From assembly GCA_035529435.1 (NCBI GenBank), contig DATKWS010000101.1:1-29650 (forward strand): a stretch of DNA of 29,650 bases, read 5' to 3'. This DNA comes from DATKWS01 sp035529435 (GTDB lineage Bacteria > Krumholzibacteriota > Krumholzibacteriia > Krumholzibacteriales > Krumholzibacteriaceae). A program made the position numbers and the translations under genes. Each line of letters begins with the position of its first letter. The stretch's first letter is position 1. A model generated the notes under the pieces. That model had not been told where the DNA came from, ran no database searches, and saw only the letters and a program-made list of their open reading frames with translations. Shown here piece by piece: positions 5,722 to 13,943 of this stretch.

Positions 5722-7284
5722 TTAGATGCCCGGCGACGTTGCGGCCCGCAGCCTCTCGACCGTCTTCGCCTTGCCGAGGAGCACGATCACGCTGAAGATA
5801 TCGGGTGACACATTCATGCCCGTCAGGGCGACACGACAGGGATGAATCAACTCCCCCGCCTCGATCCCCATCGAGTCCGCGAGATTCCGAAGAACCTCCT
5901 CGACACTCGATCGGTCGAAGTAGCGGAGCTTCTCGTACTCGTCCGCGAGCCTACCGAGACGCCCGGGCACCTCGCTACGCCCCAGGTGGAGCTGCACCGC
6001 ATTCTCGTCCCGTGCATAATCATCCTTGTAGAAGTACCCCAGTTTCTCGGGAACCTCCCGAAGCAGCTTCAGCCTGTTTCCCAGCACCTTGAGAATCTCG
6101 CTGAGGCGCCGGAACTCCTTTTCATCGACCGAGTCCACGTCCTGGTTGAGTCCGCTGATGACCGGTTCGGTGCCCGGCACCAGTTTGAGGTCGACCGGCC
6201 GTGAGAGGTCGACCTCGAAATCGGGCGGCAGGAATCCCTTCTCCTCGAGCATCTCGTACACCAGCCTGGTCCGACTGCGGAGGTCGAGTTTCTTGAAATG
6301 CTCCGCGTTGACCCATTCCATCTTGTCGGTATCGAACATCGCGGGATTGCGCGAGACACGCTTCAGCGAGAACTTTTCGATGAGCGCCTTCTTCGAGAAA
6401 ATTTCGCGCTTGTCGTCGAGCGACCACCCGAGGAGCGCGAGGTAGTTCACCATCGCCTCGGGGAGGTAATGCCTCTCCCGGTAAAAATCAATCGATGTGG
6501 CGCCGTGCCGTTTGCTCAGCCTCGCCCGGTCATCGCCGAGTATCATCGGCAGGTGCGCGAATTTCGGAAGCCGGTACCCGAGGGCGCGGTAGAGGTGCAC
6601 CTGGCGGGGCGTATTGGAAATATGGTCGTCCCCCCTGATCACATGGCTGATCTGCATCCGGGAATCGTCGACCACGACGGCGAAGTTGTACGTCGGTTTG
6701 CCATCCGATTTGATCAGTACGAAATCATCCAGCTCGGTGTTCACAAAGTTGAAATCCCCCCGGACGATATCCTGGAACGAGATCGTCCCCTCTTCCGGCA
6801 TCCTGAAACGGATCACGTGCGGGACGCGCCTGTCGAGCCGCTCCCGTACCTCGCCGGGGGAGAGATTCCGGCACCGGCCGTCATACTTCACCAGGTCTTT
6901 CTTTTCAAGCGCCTCGATCTTCATCGCCCCGAGATCCTCGGGCGTGCAGAAACAGTGGTAGGCATTCCCCTCCTCGACCAGCCTGTTCGCCGCCGAATGG
7001 TAGATGACCCCGCGCGCAGACTGCATGTAGGGACCGAAATCGCCACCCACATCGGGTCCCTCGTCCCACTCCAGGCCGAGCCAGCGCATCCCCCGCAGGA
7101 TCCCCTCGTACGACTCCCGCGTCGACCGCTGGGCGTCGGTATCCTCGATGCGCAGCACGAACACGCCGCCGGTATGCCGTGCATAGAGGTAGTTGTACAG
7201 GGCCGTGCGTGCACCGCCGACATGGAGGTGCCCCGTCGGACTCGGCGCGAATCGCACTCGAACGGTATGCTCTTCGGTCCCCAT
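5722..7284 (-). CDS. gltX: Glutamyl-tRNA synthetase
   Basis: This class I aminoacyl-tRNA synthetase (520 residues) charges tRNA-Glu with glutamate in the cytoplasm. If it is non-discriminating, it also charges tRNA-Gln for later amidation. The HIGH-type signature is H-L-H-V-G at 19-23 within F-A-P-S-P-T-G, and the KMSKS-type signature is R-L-S-K-R at 255-259. A zinc site typical of bacterial GluRS is present (C111-x-C113 and C138). The C-terminal helical anticodon-binding region is complete. The ATG at 7282-7284 is preferred because the protein then begins just before V-R-V-R-F-A-P-S, 28 nt after the preceding lipoprotein gene; the longer frame to 7338 would overlap that gene. tRNA-Gln and tRNA-Glu follow on the same strand, so enzyme and substrates probably share a transcript. 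Confidence 0.96.
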   Translation of the reverse strand: MGTEEHTVRVRFAPSPTGHLHVGGARTALYNYLYARHTGGVFVLRIEDTDAQRSTRESYEGILRGMRWLGLEWDEGPDVGGDFGPYMQSARGVIYHSAANRLVEEGNAYHCFCTPEDLGAMKIEALEKKDLVKYDGRCRNLSPGEVRERLDRRVPHVIRFRMPEEGTISFQDIVRGDFNFVNTELDDFVLIKSDGKPTYNFAVVVDDSRMQISHVIRGDDHISNTPRQVHLYRALGYRLPKFAHLPMILGDDRARLSKRHGATSIDFYRERHYLPEAMVNYLALLGWSLDDKREIFSKKALIEKFSLKRVSRNPAMFDTDKMEWVNAEHFKKLDLRSRTRLVYEMLEEKGFLPPDFEVDLSRPVDLKLVPGTEPVISGLNQDVDSVDEKEFRRLSEILKVLGNRLKLLREVPEKLGYFYKDDYARDENAVQLHLGRSEVPGRLGRLADEYEKLRYFDRSSVEEVLRNLADSMGIEAGELIHPCRVALTGMNVSPDIFSVIVLLGKAKTVERLRAATSPGI

Positions 7285-7312
7285 AACGAATCGATCCACC
7301 CGCCGGCCGCGT

Positions 7313-8185
7313 CTATGAATCCTCGTCGACGCGGACACGGTCGATCAGCGTTTTGTAATCACACCCGAATACTTCCCGCGACGCGTCATCGAGAGAATCG
7401 CCTGTTCCCAGCATCCTCGCGAACCGGAGCACATCCTCGATCGATGAGGTCTCGAGGAGTTTCTCCAGCATCCTGAATGCCGCGCTGAACGCGATACGCG
7501 TATCGGCGCGCACCTCGGCGGTCCCGAGGTCCCGTTCGAGCGTCTCCGGGCTGGGATCGATATCCCAGTTCTGGCGCTTGAACTCCTCGACCTGGATCGT
7601 GACGATCTCCCCCTCGCCCGCTAAGTACGAGGCGACGGATTCCCGCATCCACAAAGGAAGCCGATCGTTCGAAATCCTGCCGAGGGCCATCTGCGCCATC
7701 CTCTGCGTAATCCCCATCTGCGCGATCCCCCGCTTGATCATGATGTCGTACGGTTCGAAGTAGATCGTGTCCCCCTGAATGACGCCGTAGTACCACCATT
7801 CCTTCCGTGTCAAAAACTTGTACTCGTCGAGATCCTTCGAACCGATCAGGGTGATCTTGCCGGCCGCCGGTCTCCCGATCCGCTCGATCACCGTACGGAG
7901 ACCGATCCGGGCCATCCCGAAGGTCTTGACCGCGACATAGCGGGCGATGGCCGATGCCGGGTAGTGTAAAACGATTTCCGCATTCTCCATGACACCGCCG
8001 TTGATGGGGTGGTAATCGTCACGCGTCAGTTTGTATCCCTGTAACGGGGCGAGAAGCGAATCGGGAATACGGAATTCCTCCGTCGACGATGCCTCTTCCC
8101 TCTCCGTCTCCTTTCCGCATCCGATCAACGATGCGACAAGCAGGTATGCGAGCAGAACGATTGCGATTGATCTCGACGTTACCAT
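7313..8185 (-). CDS. Lipoprotein resembling a gluzincin peptidase, active site degenerate
   Basis: The 290-residue protein starts at ATG 8183-8185 behind AGGAGGG (8194-8200, 8-nt spacer). Residues 1-22 form a lipoprotein signal peptide with lipobox S-L-I-G-C, acylated Cys23. The body resembles the peptidase MA-like gluzincin fold: L-P-L-W-M-R-E-S-V-A-S-Y (176-187) matches the conserved L-P-x-W-x-x-E-G-x-A-x-Y, with E182 as the third zinc ligand. The HExxH that should lie about 22 residues earlier reads T-Q-R-M-A (160-164), so both zinc histidines and the catalytic Glu are gone. I infer a non-catalytic, perhaps structural or binding, lipoprotein. It sits between the KARI-like gene (24 nt upstream) and gltX (28 nt downstream). 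The family call rests on this motif alone. Confidence 0.6.
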   Translation of the reverse strand: MVTSRSIAIVLLAYLLVASLIGCGKETEREEASSTEEFRIPDSLLAPLQGYKLTRDDYHPINGGVMENAEIVLHYPASAIARYVAVKTFGMARIGLRTVIERIGRPAAGKITLIGSKDLDEYKFLTRKEWWYYGVIQGDTIYFEPYDIMIKRGIAQMGITQRMAQMALGRISNDRLPLWMRESVASYLAGEGEIVTIQVEEFKRQNWDIDPSPETLERDLGTAEVRADTRIAFSAAFRMLEKLLETSSIEDVLRFARMLGTGDSLDDASREVFGCDYKTLIDRVRVDEDS

Positions 8186-8209
8186 GCGGTCATCCCTCCT
8201 GCGATCGTG

Positions 8210-9199
8210 TCACTTCCCGTCGTCCGGTGGAAACAGACGGCGCACGCGCACGCCGACCTCTTCGATCTCCAGCCTTCTCTCCGATCGTGCCATCTCATCG
8301 AGCGATTCGCCGCCGCCGCCGGCTTCATCGAGCCAGTCCCTCGCGAAACCGCCGTCCTGGATGAAATCGAACAGGCGCTCCATCCGTTTCTCCGTTTCAT
8401 CCGTAATCAGTGCTTCCCCGTACTTCAGGCTGCCGTACGCGGCGGTCTTGCTGATGAGCTCGCGCATCCCGGAGAAACCACACCGGGTGAAAAGATCGAC
8501 GATGATCTTTAGTTCGTGCAAACATTCGAAATATGCAACCTCCGGGCTGAATCCGCGACTCGTGAGGACCCTGAATGCCCGCTTGACGAGCGCCGGCACG
8601 CCCCCGCACAGAACGGCTTGTTCCCCGAACAGGTCGCTCACCGCCTCCTCGCGGAAACTCGTTTCGAAGGCGCCGACGCGCAGGGCACCGAGACCGTGCG
8701 CGATGGCGAGCGCCGTATCCCTGGCCCGTCCCGACACATCCCGCTCGACGGCGAACAGGCAGGGAATCCCCGTACCGTTCAGGTAAGCCTCCCGCACCCG
8801 TTCGCCCTGCCCCTTCGGGGCCACGAGAATCAAATCGTACGCATCGGTTGCGATCTCGCCGAACGCGACAGAGAATCCGTGGGCAAAGCACAGCGCGGCG
8901 CCGGTTTTCAGCGAATTCGCGATGCTCCCGCGAAAAACGGCCCCCTGCACTTCGTCGGGAACGAGCAGGATCACGACATCCGCTTCCGCGAACGCTTCGT
9001 CGAACGGCCGCGGCCGGAACCGATCCAGCTCCGCCCGCCGCCACCCTTCCCCGCCCGGACGGGCCGCCACCACGACGTTGTATCCACTGTCCCTCAGGTT
9101 CAGGGCCTGGGGACGTCCCTGGTTACCGTATCCGGCCACGATGATCCGCTTCCCCTCGAGAATGGACGGCCGGGCATCCTTTTCGGTACAAATATTCAT
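8210..9199 (-). CDS. ilvC: Ketol-acid reductoisomerase-like protein, divergent class I
   Basis: KARI converts acetolactate to dihydroxy-isovalerate in branched-chain amino acid synthesis, using NAD(P)H and Mg2+. This 329-residue protein has class I length. It keeps the Rossmann motif G-Y-G-N-Q-G (23-28), the catalytic-region H107-G, the metal ligands D189 and E193 (D-L-F-G-E-Q) and E225/E229 (F-E-C-L-H-E). It also keeps the substrate loop I-S-x-T-A. Departures are P-K-G-P-G-H to P-K-G-Q-G-E (128-133), the N-I-H-F motif to S-V-A-F, and a cofactor loop with Gly and Glu51 instead of phosphate-binding Ser. These suggest NADH use or a shifted substrate. ATG 9197-9199 follows GGAAGG (9206-9211). 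No other ilv gene lies nearby; it heads a transcript with a lipoprotein and gltX. Confidence 0.8.
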   Translation of the reverse strand: MNICTEKDARPSILEGKRIIVAGYGNQGRPQALNLRDSGYNVVVAARPGGEGWRRAELDRFRPRPFDEAFAEADVVILLVPDEVQGAVFRGSIANSLKTGAALCFAHGFSVAFGEIATDAYDLILVAPKGQGERVREAYLNGTGIPCLFAVERDVSGRARDTALAIAHGLGALRVGAFETSFREEAVSDLFGEQAVLCGGVPALVKRAFRVLTSRGFSPEVAYFECLHELKIIVDLFTRCGFSGMRELISKTAAYGSLKYGEALITDETEKRMERLFDFIQDGGFARDWLDEAGGGGESLDEMARSERRLEIEEVGVRVRRLFPPDDGK

Positions 9200-9228
9200 G
9201 CGCTTCCTTCCCGGAAAATGCACAACTA

Positions 9229-9257
9229 TCCATAGCAAAATAATGTTATGCAGGCAA
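9229..9257 (-). promoter_or_regulatory. Sigma-70-type promoter for the KARI-like gene
   Basis: On the minus strand TTGCCT (9257-9252) and TATGGA (9234-9229) are separated by 17 nt, about 30 nt upstream of the ATG at 9199. The match is moderate. Confidence 0.4.
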
Positions 9258-9309
9258 GCGATTAGTAGCACCGGGCAGCCGCGCCGCGCGGCGTATCATC
9301 CAATTTCAC

Positions 9310-9337
9310 TTGACATGCCGCCCCTTTCACATACTAT
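9310..9337 (+). promoter_or_regulatory. Promoter for tRNA(CAT) and the tilS cluster
   Basis: A perfect TTGACA (9310-9315) is followed after 16 nt by TACTAT (9332-9337), placing the start of transcription close to the tRNA 5' end at 9350. This is the best-looking sigma-70 promoter in the window. Confidence 0.65.
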
Positions 9338-9349
9338 TCTAGCTGGTGT

Positions 9350-9426
9350 GGCGGTGTAGCTCAGTTGGTTAGAGCAGCGGAATCATAATCCGCGTGTCCG
9401 GGGTTCGAATCCCTGCACCGCCACCA
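9350..9426 (+). tRNA. tRNA with CAT anticodon, probably elongator tRNA-Met
   Basis: A 77-nt cloverleaf with encoded CCA. The acceptor stem is GGCGGTG/CACCGCC, the D arm AGCTCAGTTGGTTAGAGC, the anticodon stem GCGGA/TCCGC with loop ATCATAA, and the T arm carries GGTTCGAAT. The G1-C72 pair excludes an initiator tRNA. CAT anticodons also belong to tRNA-Ile2, whose C34 is changed to lysidine by TilS, encoded 47 nt downstream. From the stem bases I lean to elongator Met, but the isotype is not settled. Confidence 0.9.
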
Positions 9427-9473
9427 ATTATGTATGGTCGTGGCGGTGGCGTCTCTCTCCATCCACTTTCACA

Positions 9474-10844
9474 ATGAACTGCGTACAGAAGACCAAGAAA
9501 ACGATCCTGGAACAGAACCTTGCCGCCCCGGACGATCGGATCGTCGCGGCCGTTTCAGGCGGACCGGACTCGGTCGCGCTCCTGTACATACTGCACGATA
9601 TCGCGGCGGATGTACCATTCACGCTGTCGGCGGCATTCTTCGATCATCGCATCCGGCCGGCCGTGGCGAGGGAGCGGAAGCTTGTCGAGAGGCACTGCCG
9701 TTCCCTGCGAATCCCGCTGGTGACCGGCGCGTGTGATGTTCCCGCCGAGGCGCGCAGGCGGAAGATGGGGCTCGAGGAAACGGCCCGATTCGTCAGGTAC
9801 CGTTTTCTCGAGGAGACGGCGGAGCGGTGGCGCGCCGATGCCGTCGCCCTCGGGCATACACGCGACGATCAGGTCGAGACGATTCTTCACCGTATCATCA
9901 GGGGCACGGGATGGCGCGGCGTCACCGGCATCCCGCCGCGGCGGGGGATCTTCATCCGTCCCGTACTCGCGTGCACGAGAAACGAGCTGAGAGCGTATCT
10001 CCGCGACCGGCGCATCAGCTACGCGATCGATCAGAGCAACCGCGACAACCGGCTGCTGCGTAACCGGATACGCAACCGGCTGTTACCGTATCTGCGAAAA
10101 CATTTCAATCCCTCTATCGACGAGTCGTTGATCCGCATGGGGGAGAATCTCGATGAAGGATGGGAAGCGCTCGAACGCACCGTCGCGCGTCACATCCCGC
10201 GGGGGAGCCGTGGCGGCCCGGCAGGGCTCCCGCTCGAGACGATCCAAGCGCTCGGCGACTTCGAGATATACCTCCTCATCGATACGATCCTCCGCGACAG
10301 GTTCGGGGTGGTCCAGGACATGGAAAAGAGCCACTTCGACGCGGCGAAGAATCTGATACGCGGCGGCCGCTCGGGGGCACGGGTGCACTTTCCCCACGGC
10401 ATCGTGCTCATGAGGGAACAGCGGGAGCTGCGCCTGGCACGCGAAGGCGAGCATCACCGCCCCGCCGGTGAGATCGTCGTGCCCGGCACCGGGACCTACG
10501 CGCTTCCCCCCTGGAACCTCTCCGTACGCATCGAACCGGTCGTGCCGCCCGTTACGGCCGTAACGTCCAATGCCCGCGAGGCGTACGTCGCCGGCATCAG
10601 GTTCCCGCTCCGGATCAGGCCCCGCCGCAACGGTGACCGGATGCGGCCGTTCGGCATGCGGGGGACCAAGAAACTGAGCGATCTCTTCATCGACCGGAAG
10701 GTTCCCACGCACCGGCGTGACGCGATACCGGTATTCGAGGACGGCGGCGGAATATTCTGGGTTCCGGGCGTTTCGACCGATGAACGGACCAGGATCGCCG
10801 CCGGGACGCGTACCGCGCTGCATATCGTGCTGACGGAGGAATGA
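9474..10844 (+). CDS. tilS: tRNA(Ile)-lysidine synthetase
   Basis: TilS attaches lysine to C34 of tRNA-Ile(CAU) using ATP, so that the tRNA reads AUA rather than AUG. The 456-residue protein has the N-type ATP-pyrophosphatase P-loop S-G-G-P-D-S at 28-33. It also has the family motif H-T-R-D-D-Q-V-E-T at 127-135 and P-P-R-R-G-I-F-I-R-P after it. The C-terminal domain is present, with G-D-R-M-R-P-F-G-M-R-G-T-K-K-L-S-D-L-F-I-D-R-K-V-P recognisable. No clear Shine-Dalgarno precedes the ATG at 9474, and no better in-frame start exists between it and the tRNA. The gene lies 47 nt after a CAT tRNA and 112 nt before hpt, in the common tilS-hpt-ftsH order. Confidence 0.95.
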   Translation: MNCVQKTKKTILEQNLAAPDDRIVAAVSGGPDSVALLYILHDIAADVPFTLSAAFFDHRIRPAVARERKLVERHCRSLRIPLVTGACDVPAEARRRKMGLEETARFVRYRFLEETAERWRADAVALGHTRDDQVETILHRIIRGTGWRGVTGIPPRRGIFIRPVLACTRNELRAYLRDRRISYAIDQSNRDNRLLRNRIRNRLLPYLRKHFNPSIDESLIRMGENLDEGWEALERTVARHIPRGSRGGPAGLPLETIQALGDFEIYLLIDTILRDRFGVVQDMEKSHFDAAKNLIRGGRSGARVHFPHGIVLMREQRELRLAREGEHHRPAGEIVVPGTGTYALPPWNLSVRIEPVVPPVTAVTSNAREAYVAGIRFPLRIRPRRNGDRMRPFGMRGTKKLSDLFIDRKVPTHRRDAIPVFEDGGGIFWVPGVSTDERTRIAAGTRTALHIVLTEE

Positions 10845-10956
10845 GCGGCGGTGCACGGATCCGTGACCGGTGCGCGAAAAAGGATGCACCGGAAGCGGGC
10901 GATGTGCTACCATGGCGTCGAAGGTACGCATGACTCACCTGCGGATGGGAAAAGCG

Positions 10957-11628
10957 ATGGAACACTGTACGGTACTGTTATCGTCCGATGAAATCCGGAA
11001 ACGGGTGGAGGAGCTGGCACGGCAGATCTCGGAGGACTACGTCGGCAGACACCCGCTCATCATCACACTGCTCAAGGGAGCTTTCATCTTTCTCGCCGAC
11101 CTGGTCCGGCTCCTCACGATTCCGCACGAGATCGATTTCATCACGCTGTCCAGTTACCGTAACGGCTCCCGCCGGAGCCCGAGGGTGGAGGTACTGAATC
11201 ATCTCCGATCCAGCATCGCCGACCGGCACGTGCTGATCGTGGACGAGATCATCGACACGGGGCATACGATACATGAGCTGATCCGGACGCTCGGCGTGGA
11301 TGAGGTGCGGAGCCTGAAGATATGCACGCTCCTCGATAAACCGGCATCGAGGGAGGTGCCGGTCCCCGTGCACTACATCGGTTTTACCATTCCACGGGTA
11401 TTCGTGGTAGGGTACGGGCTCGATTTCATGGAGCACTTCCGCAATCTCCCCTACATCGCCGAGTTGAAGACCGGCGCTCACTCCATCGGCGGGGAAGCGG
11501 AAAACGACGTTCTGGCGCGGGTCTGGTCGGAAGGATTCAGCGCGGCAGCCATGCCGCCGCGCACCAGGGAATCCACGGCAAGCGACGTCGCGGCGGAGAA
11601 GCTGTTCACCGATAAACCCGATTCCTGA
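10957..11628 (+). CDS. hpt: Hypoxanthine(-guanine) phosphoribosyltransferase
   Basis: Hpt salvages hypoxanthine or guanine with PRPP to IMP or GMP. The 223-residue form starts at ATG 10957 behind GGGAAAA. ATGs at 10945 and 10930 (the latter with GAAGG 5 nt before it) are possible. Family landmarks are V-L-L-S-S-D-E-I-R-K-R-V at the N terminus, L-K-G-A-F-I-F-L-A-D-L, the PRPP loop V-L-I-V-D-E-I-I-D-T-G-H-T (92-104), L-L-D-K-P, and V-V-G-Y-G-L-D followed by R-N-L-P-Y-I. The PRPP loop has D-E in place of the usual E-D. About 40 residues after the normal end form a low-complexity Ala/Ser/Glu tail of unknown role. The gene lies between tilS and ftsH. Confidence 0.92.
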   Translation: MEHCTVLLSSDEIRKRVEELARQISEDYVGRHPLIITLLKGAFIFLADLVRLLTIPHEIDFITLSSYRNGSRRSPRVEVLNHLRSSIADRHVLIVDEIIDTGHTIHELIRTLGVDEVRSLKICTLLDKPASREVPVPVHYIGFTIPRVFVVGYGLDFMEHFRNLPYIAELKTGAHSIGGEAENDVLARVWSEGFSAAAMPPRTRESTASDVAAEKLFTDKPDS

Positions 11629-11710
11629 TGGACAAGCCTGTTCGTTTTCATTATCTTGCTTACGAAATGCAGACAAGCCAGGGAGAGGATGCATTAATCG
11701 TAGTAACCGT

Positions 11711-13906
11711 ATGGAAGACAAGGGCGATAAGAAAAAAGAGGACCGGGGGACCCCACCACCGAAGAACTGGACGCCACCGGGAATGAAACCGGGACCGCAG
11801 AGACCGTCCCGATCGATGGCGCTCTGGATAATGGTGTTGATCCTGTTCTTTCTCGCTTTCCTGCTCTTCAATTCGGGCAAGGAACGTGAATGGTCCATTA
11901 CCTATTCACAATTCATTGACGAGATGGAGAACGGAAACATCGCCGGGATCAAGATCAAGGGGCTCGAGGTACACGGCAAACTGATCGAGGAAATCATCAT
12001 TCCAACCGGTGGCGAGGGTACCGCCATAACCACCTTCAAGGTGATACTCCCCGCCGAGGACAAGGATCTCCCGCAGAAAATCTGGGAAACGAACCCCGAA
12101 GCCAAGATCGAGGCCGAGATGCCCGGCAGCAGCCTCTGGGTCAAGGCCCTGGCCACCGCGCTTCCCCTCATCGCACTCCTCGTGCTGTGGGTCTTCCTCA
12201 TGCGGCAGATGCAGGCCGGCGGTAACAAGGCTTTTTCGTTCGGCAAGAGCAAGGCCAAGATGATGGGCGGGAACAAACCCCGTGTGACATTCAACGATGT
12301 CGCCGGAGCGGATGAAGCCAAGGAGGAACTCGAGGAGATCATCGAATTCCTGAAAGATCCGAAACGGTTCCAGAAGCTCGGAGGACGTATCCCGAAGGGG
12401 GTCATTCTCCTCGGCCCGCCGGGAACCGGCAAGACCCTTCTCGCGCGGGCCGTTGCGGGCGAGGCGAGTGTCCCGTTCTTCAGCATGAGCGGCTCCGATT
12501 TCGTCGAGATGTTCGTCGGTGTCGGGGCGAGCCGCGTGCGGGATCTCTTCGAGAAGGGCAAGAAACATGCGCCGTGCATTCTCTTCATCGACGAGCTCGA
12601 CGCGGTGGGCCGCCACCGCGGCGCCGGCCTCGGCGGCGGGCACGACGAGCGCGAACAGACACTGAACCAGCTCCTCGTGGAGATGGACGGATTCGAAACA
12701 AACGAGGGCGTTATACTGCTCGCGGCGACGAACAGGCCGGATGTGCTCGATCCCGCGCTCCTGAGGCCGGGACGCTTCGATCGCCGCATTGTCGTGGATA
12801 TGCCCGATATCAAGGGGCGCATAGGCATCTTCAAGGTGCACACCCGCAAGATCCCGCTCGACAAAGACGTCGACCTCGAGGTACTGGCCCGTGGCACACC
12901 CGGATTTTCCGGGGCTGACATTGCAAACATGGTCAACGAGGCCGCACTTCTCGCCGCGCGCCGGAACAAGATCAACGTGAGCATGGAGGAGTTCGAGGAG
13001 GCCAAGGACAAGGTGCTGCTCGGCCCGGCGCGCAAAAGCCGCGTCATGAAGGAGGATACGCGCCGCATGACGGCGTATCACGAGGCCGGGCACGCCGTCG
13101 TCGGTTCCTACCTCGACAACGCCGATCCGCTTCACAAGGTGACGATCATCCCTCGTGGGAGAGCGGGCGGTGCCACGTCATTCCTCCCGGAAGACGACGA
13201 TCGGTATTACTACATGTCACGGGATTATCTACTCGATGTCGTGACGATGTCGCTGGGCGGCAGGGTGGCCGAGGAGCTCGTGCTGAAGCGCATCGGCACC
13301 GGCGCCCAGACCGATATCAAGCACATCACGGACCTGGTGCGGAAAATGGTCACCCAGTGGGGAATGAGCGAGAAGCTGGGACCGATCGCCTACGGGGATC
13401 ATGATGAACAGATCTTTCTCGGGCGCGAGCTGGCCACGAGAAAGGATTACAGCGAACAGACGGCGGTAAATATAGACAACGAGGTCCGTCGGATCATTCT
13501 CGAATGCCACGAGAAGGCCACGCACATCCTGACCGAGCACATCGACCAGCTGCACACGGTCGCACATACGCTGCTCGAGCGGGAGGTCCTCGACGGTGAG
13601 GAGATAAACATTCTGTTGAATGGTGGTACGCTGCCGCCCCTGCGAAAACAGTACCATCAGAAGAAAAAGAGCAGAAAGAAAGAGATGGAGGAAAGCGACC
13701 GGGAGTCCGTACCCCTCGAGACGCCCGACGGCGAACCGGACGAGCTGGAAGACATAGTGGAGGCTCCGCCGGTCGAAACGATCCGGAATACCCCTCCCGA
13801 ATCAACGCCGGACGGAACACGGACCGCCCGCGCGGGAGGAAACATCGGCACCGGCGGAAACGGCGGTGTGGAGGAGAAACGCACGGACGGCGACGCCTCC
13901 GTGTAG
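11711..13906 (+). CDS. ftsH: ATP-dependent zinc metalloprotease FtsH
   Basis: FtsH is a membrane-anchored AAA+ protease that degrades misfolded membrane proteins and short-lived regulators. The 731 residues hold two transmembrane helices (about 36-54 and 147-166) flanking a short periplasmic domain. The AAA module has Walker A G-P-P-G-T-G-K-T (235-242), Walker B I-L-F-I-D-E-L-D (290-297) and the second region of homology L-R-P-G-R-F-D-R-R. The protease domain has H-E-A-G-H (457-461) and the distal ligand D535. An N-terminal Lys/Pro-rich stretch (residues 1-34) and a hydrophilic acidic/Gly tail of about 85 residues (from 645) are longer than usual. The Shine-Dalgarno is weak: GGAGAGGA lies more than 20 nt before the ATG. 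It is followed by folP after 37 nt. Confidence 0.97.
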   Translation: MEDKGDKKKEDRGTPPPKNWTPPGMKPGPQRPSRSMALWIMVLILFFLAFLLFNSGKEREWSITYSQFIDEMENGNIAGIKIKGLEVHGKLIEEIIIPTGGEGTAITTFKVILPAEDKDLPQKIWETNPEAKIEAEMPGSSLWVKALATALPLIALLVLWVFLMRQMQAGGNKAFSFGKSKAKMMGGNKPRVTFNDVAGADEAKEELEEIIEFLKDPKRFQKLGGRIPKGVILLGPPGTGKTLLARAVAGEASVPFFSMSGSDFVEMFVGVGASRVRDLFEKGKKHAPCILFIDELDAVGRHRGAGLGGGHDEREQTLNQLLVEMDGFETNEGVILLAATNRPDVLDPALLRPGRFDRRIVVDMPDIKGRIGIFKVHTRKIPLDKDVDLEVLARGTPGFSGADIANMVNEAALLAARRNKINVSMEEFEEAKDKVLLGPARKSRVMKEDTRRMTAYHEAGHAVVGSYLDNADPLHKVTIIPRGRAGGATSFLPEDDDRYYYMSRDYLLDVVTMSLGGRVAEELVLKRIGTGAQTDIKHITDLVRKMVTQWGMSEKLGPIAYGDHDEQIFLGRELATRKDYSEQTAVNIDNEVRRIILECHEKATHILTEHIDQLHTVAHTLLEREVLDGEEINILLNGGTLPPLRKQYHQKKKSRKKEMEESDRESVPLETPDGEPDELEDIVEAPPVETIRNTPPESTPDGTRTARAGGNIGTGGNGGVEEKRTDGDASV

Positions 13907-13943
13907 AGACTGCTCACCGGGTACGAACCATCGAACACGTTCT

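Noticed and set aside
9350..9426. Initiator tRNA-fMet
   Set aside because: The first acceptor pair is a normal G-C rather than the mismatch of initiators.
11902..13135. Two long minus-strand frames of about 390-410 codons opposite ftsH
   Set aside because: They are low-complexity shadows of a strongly conserved gene; neither has a Shine-Dalgarno or family motif.
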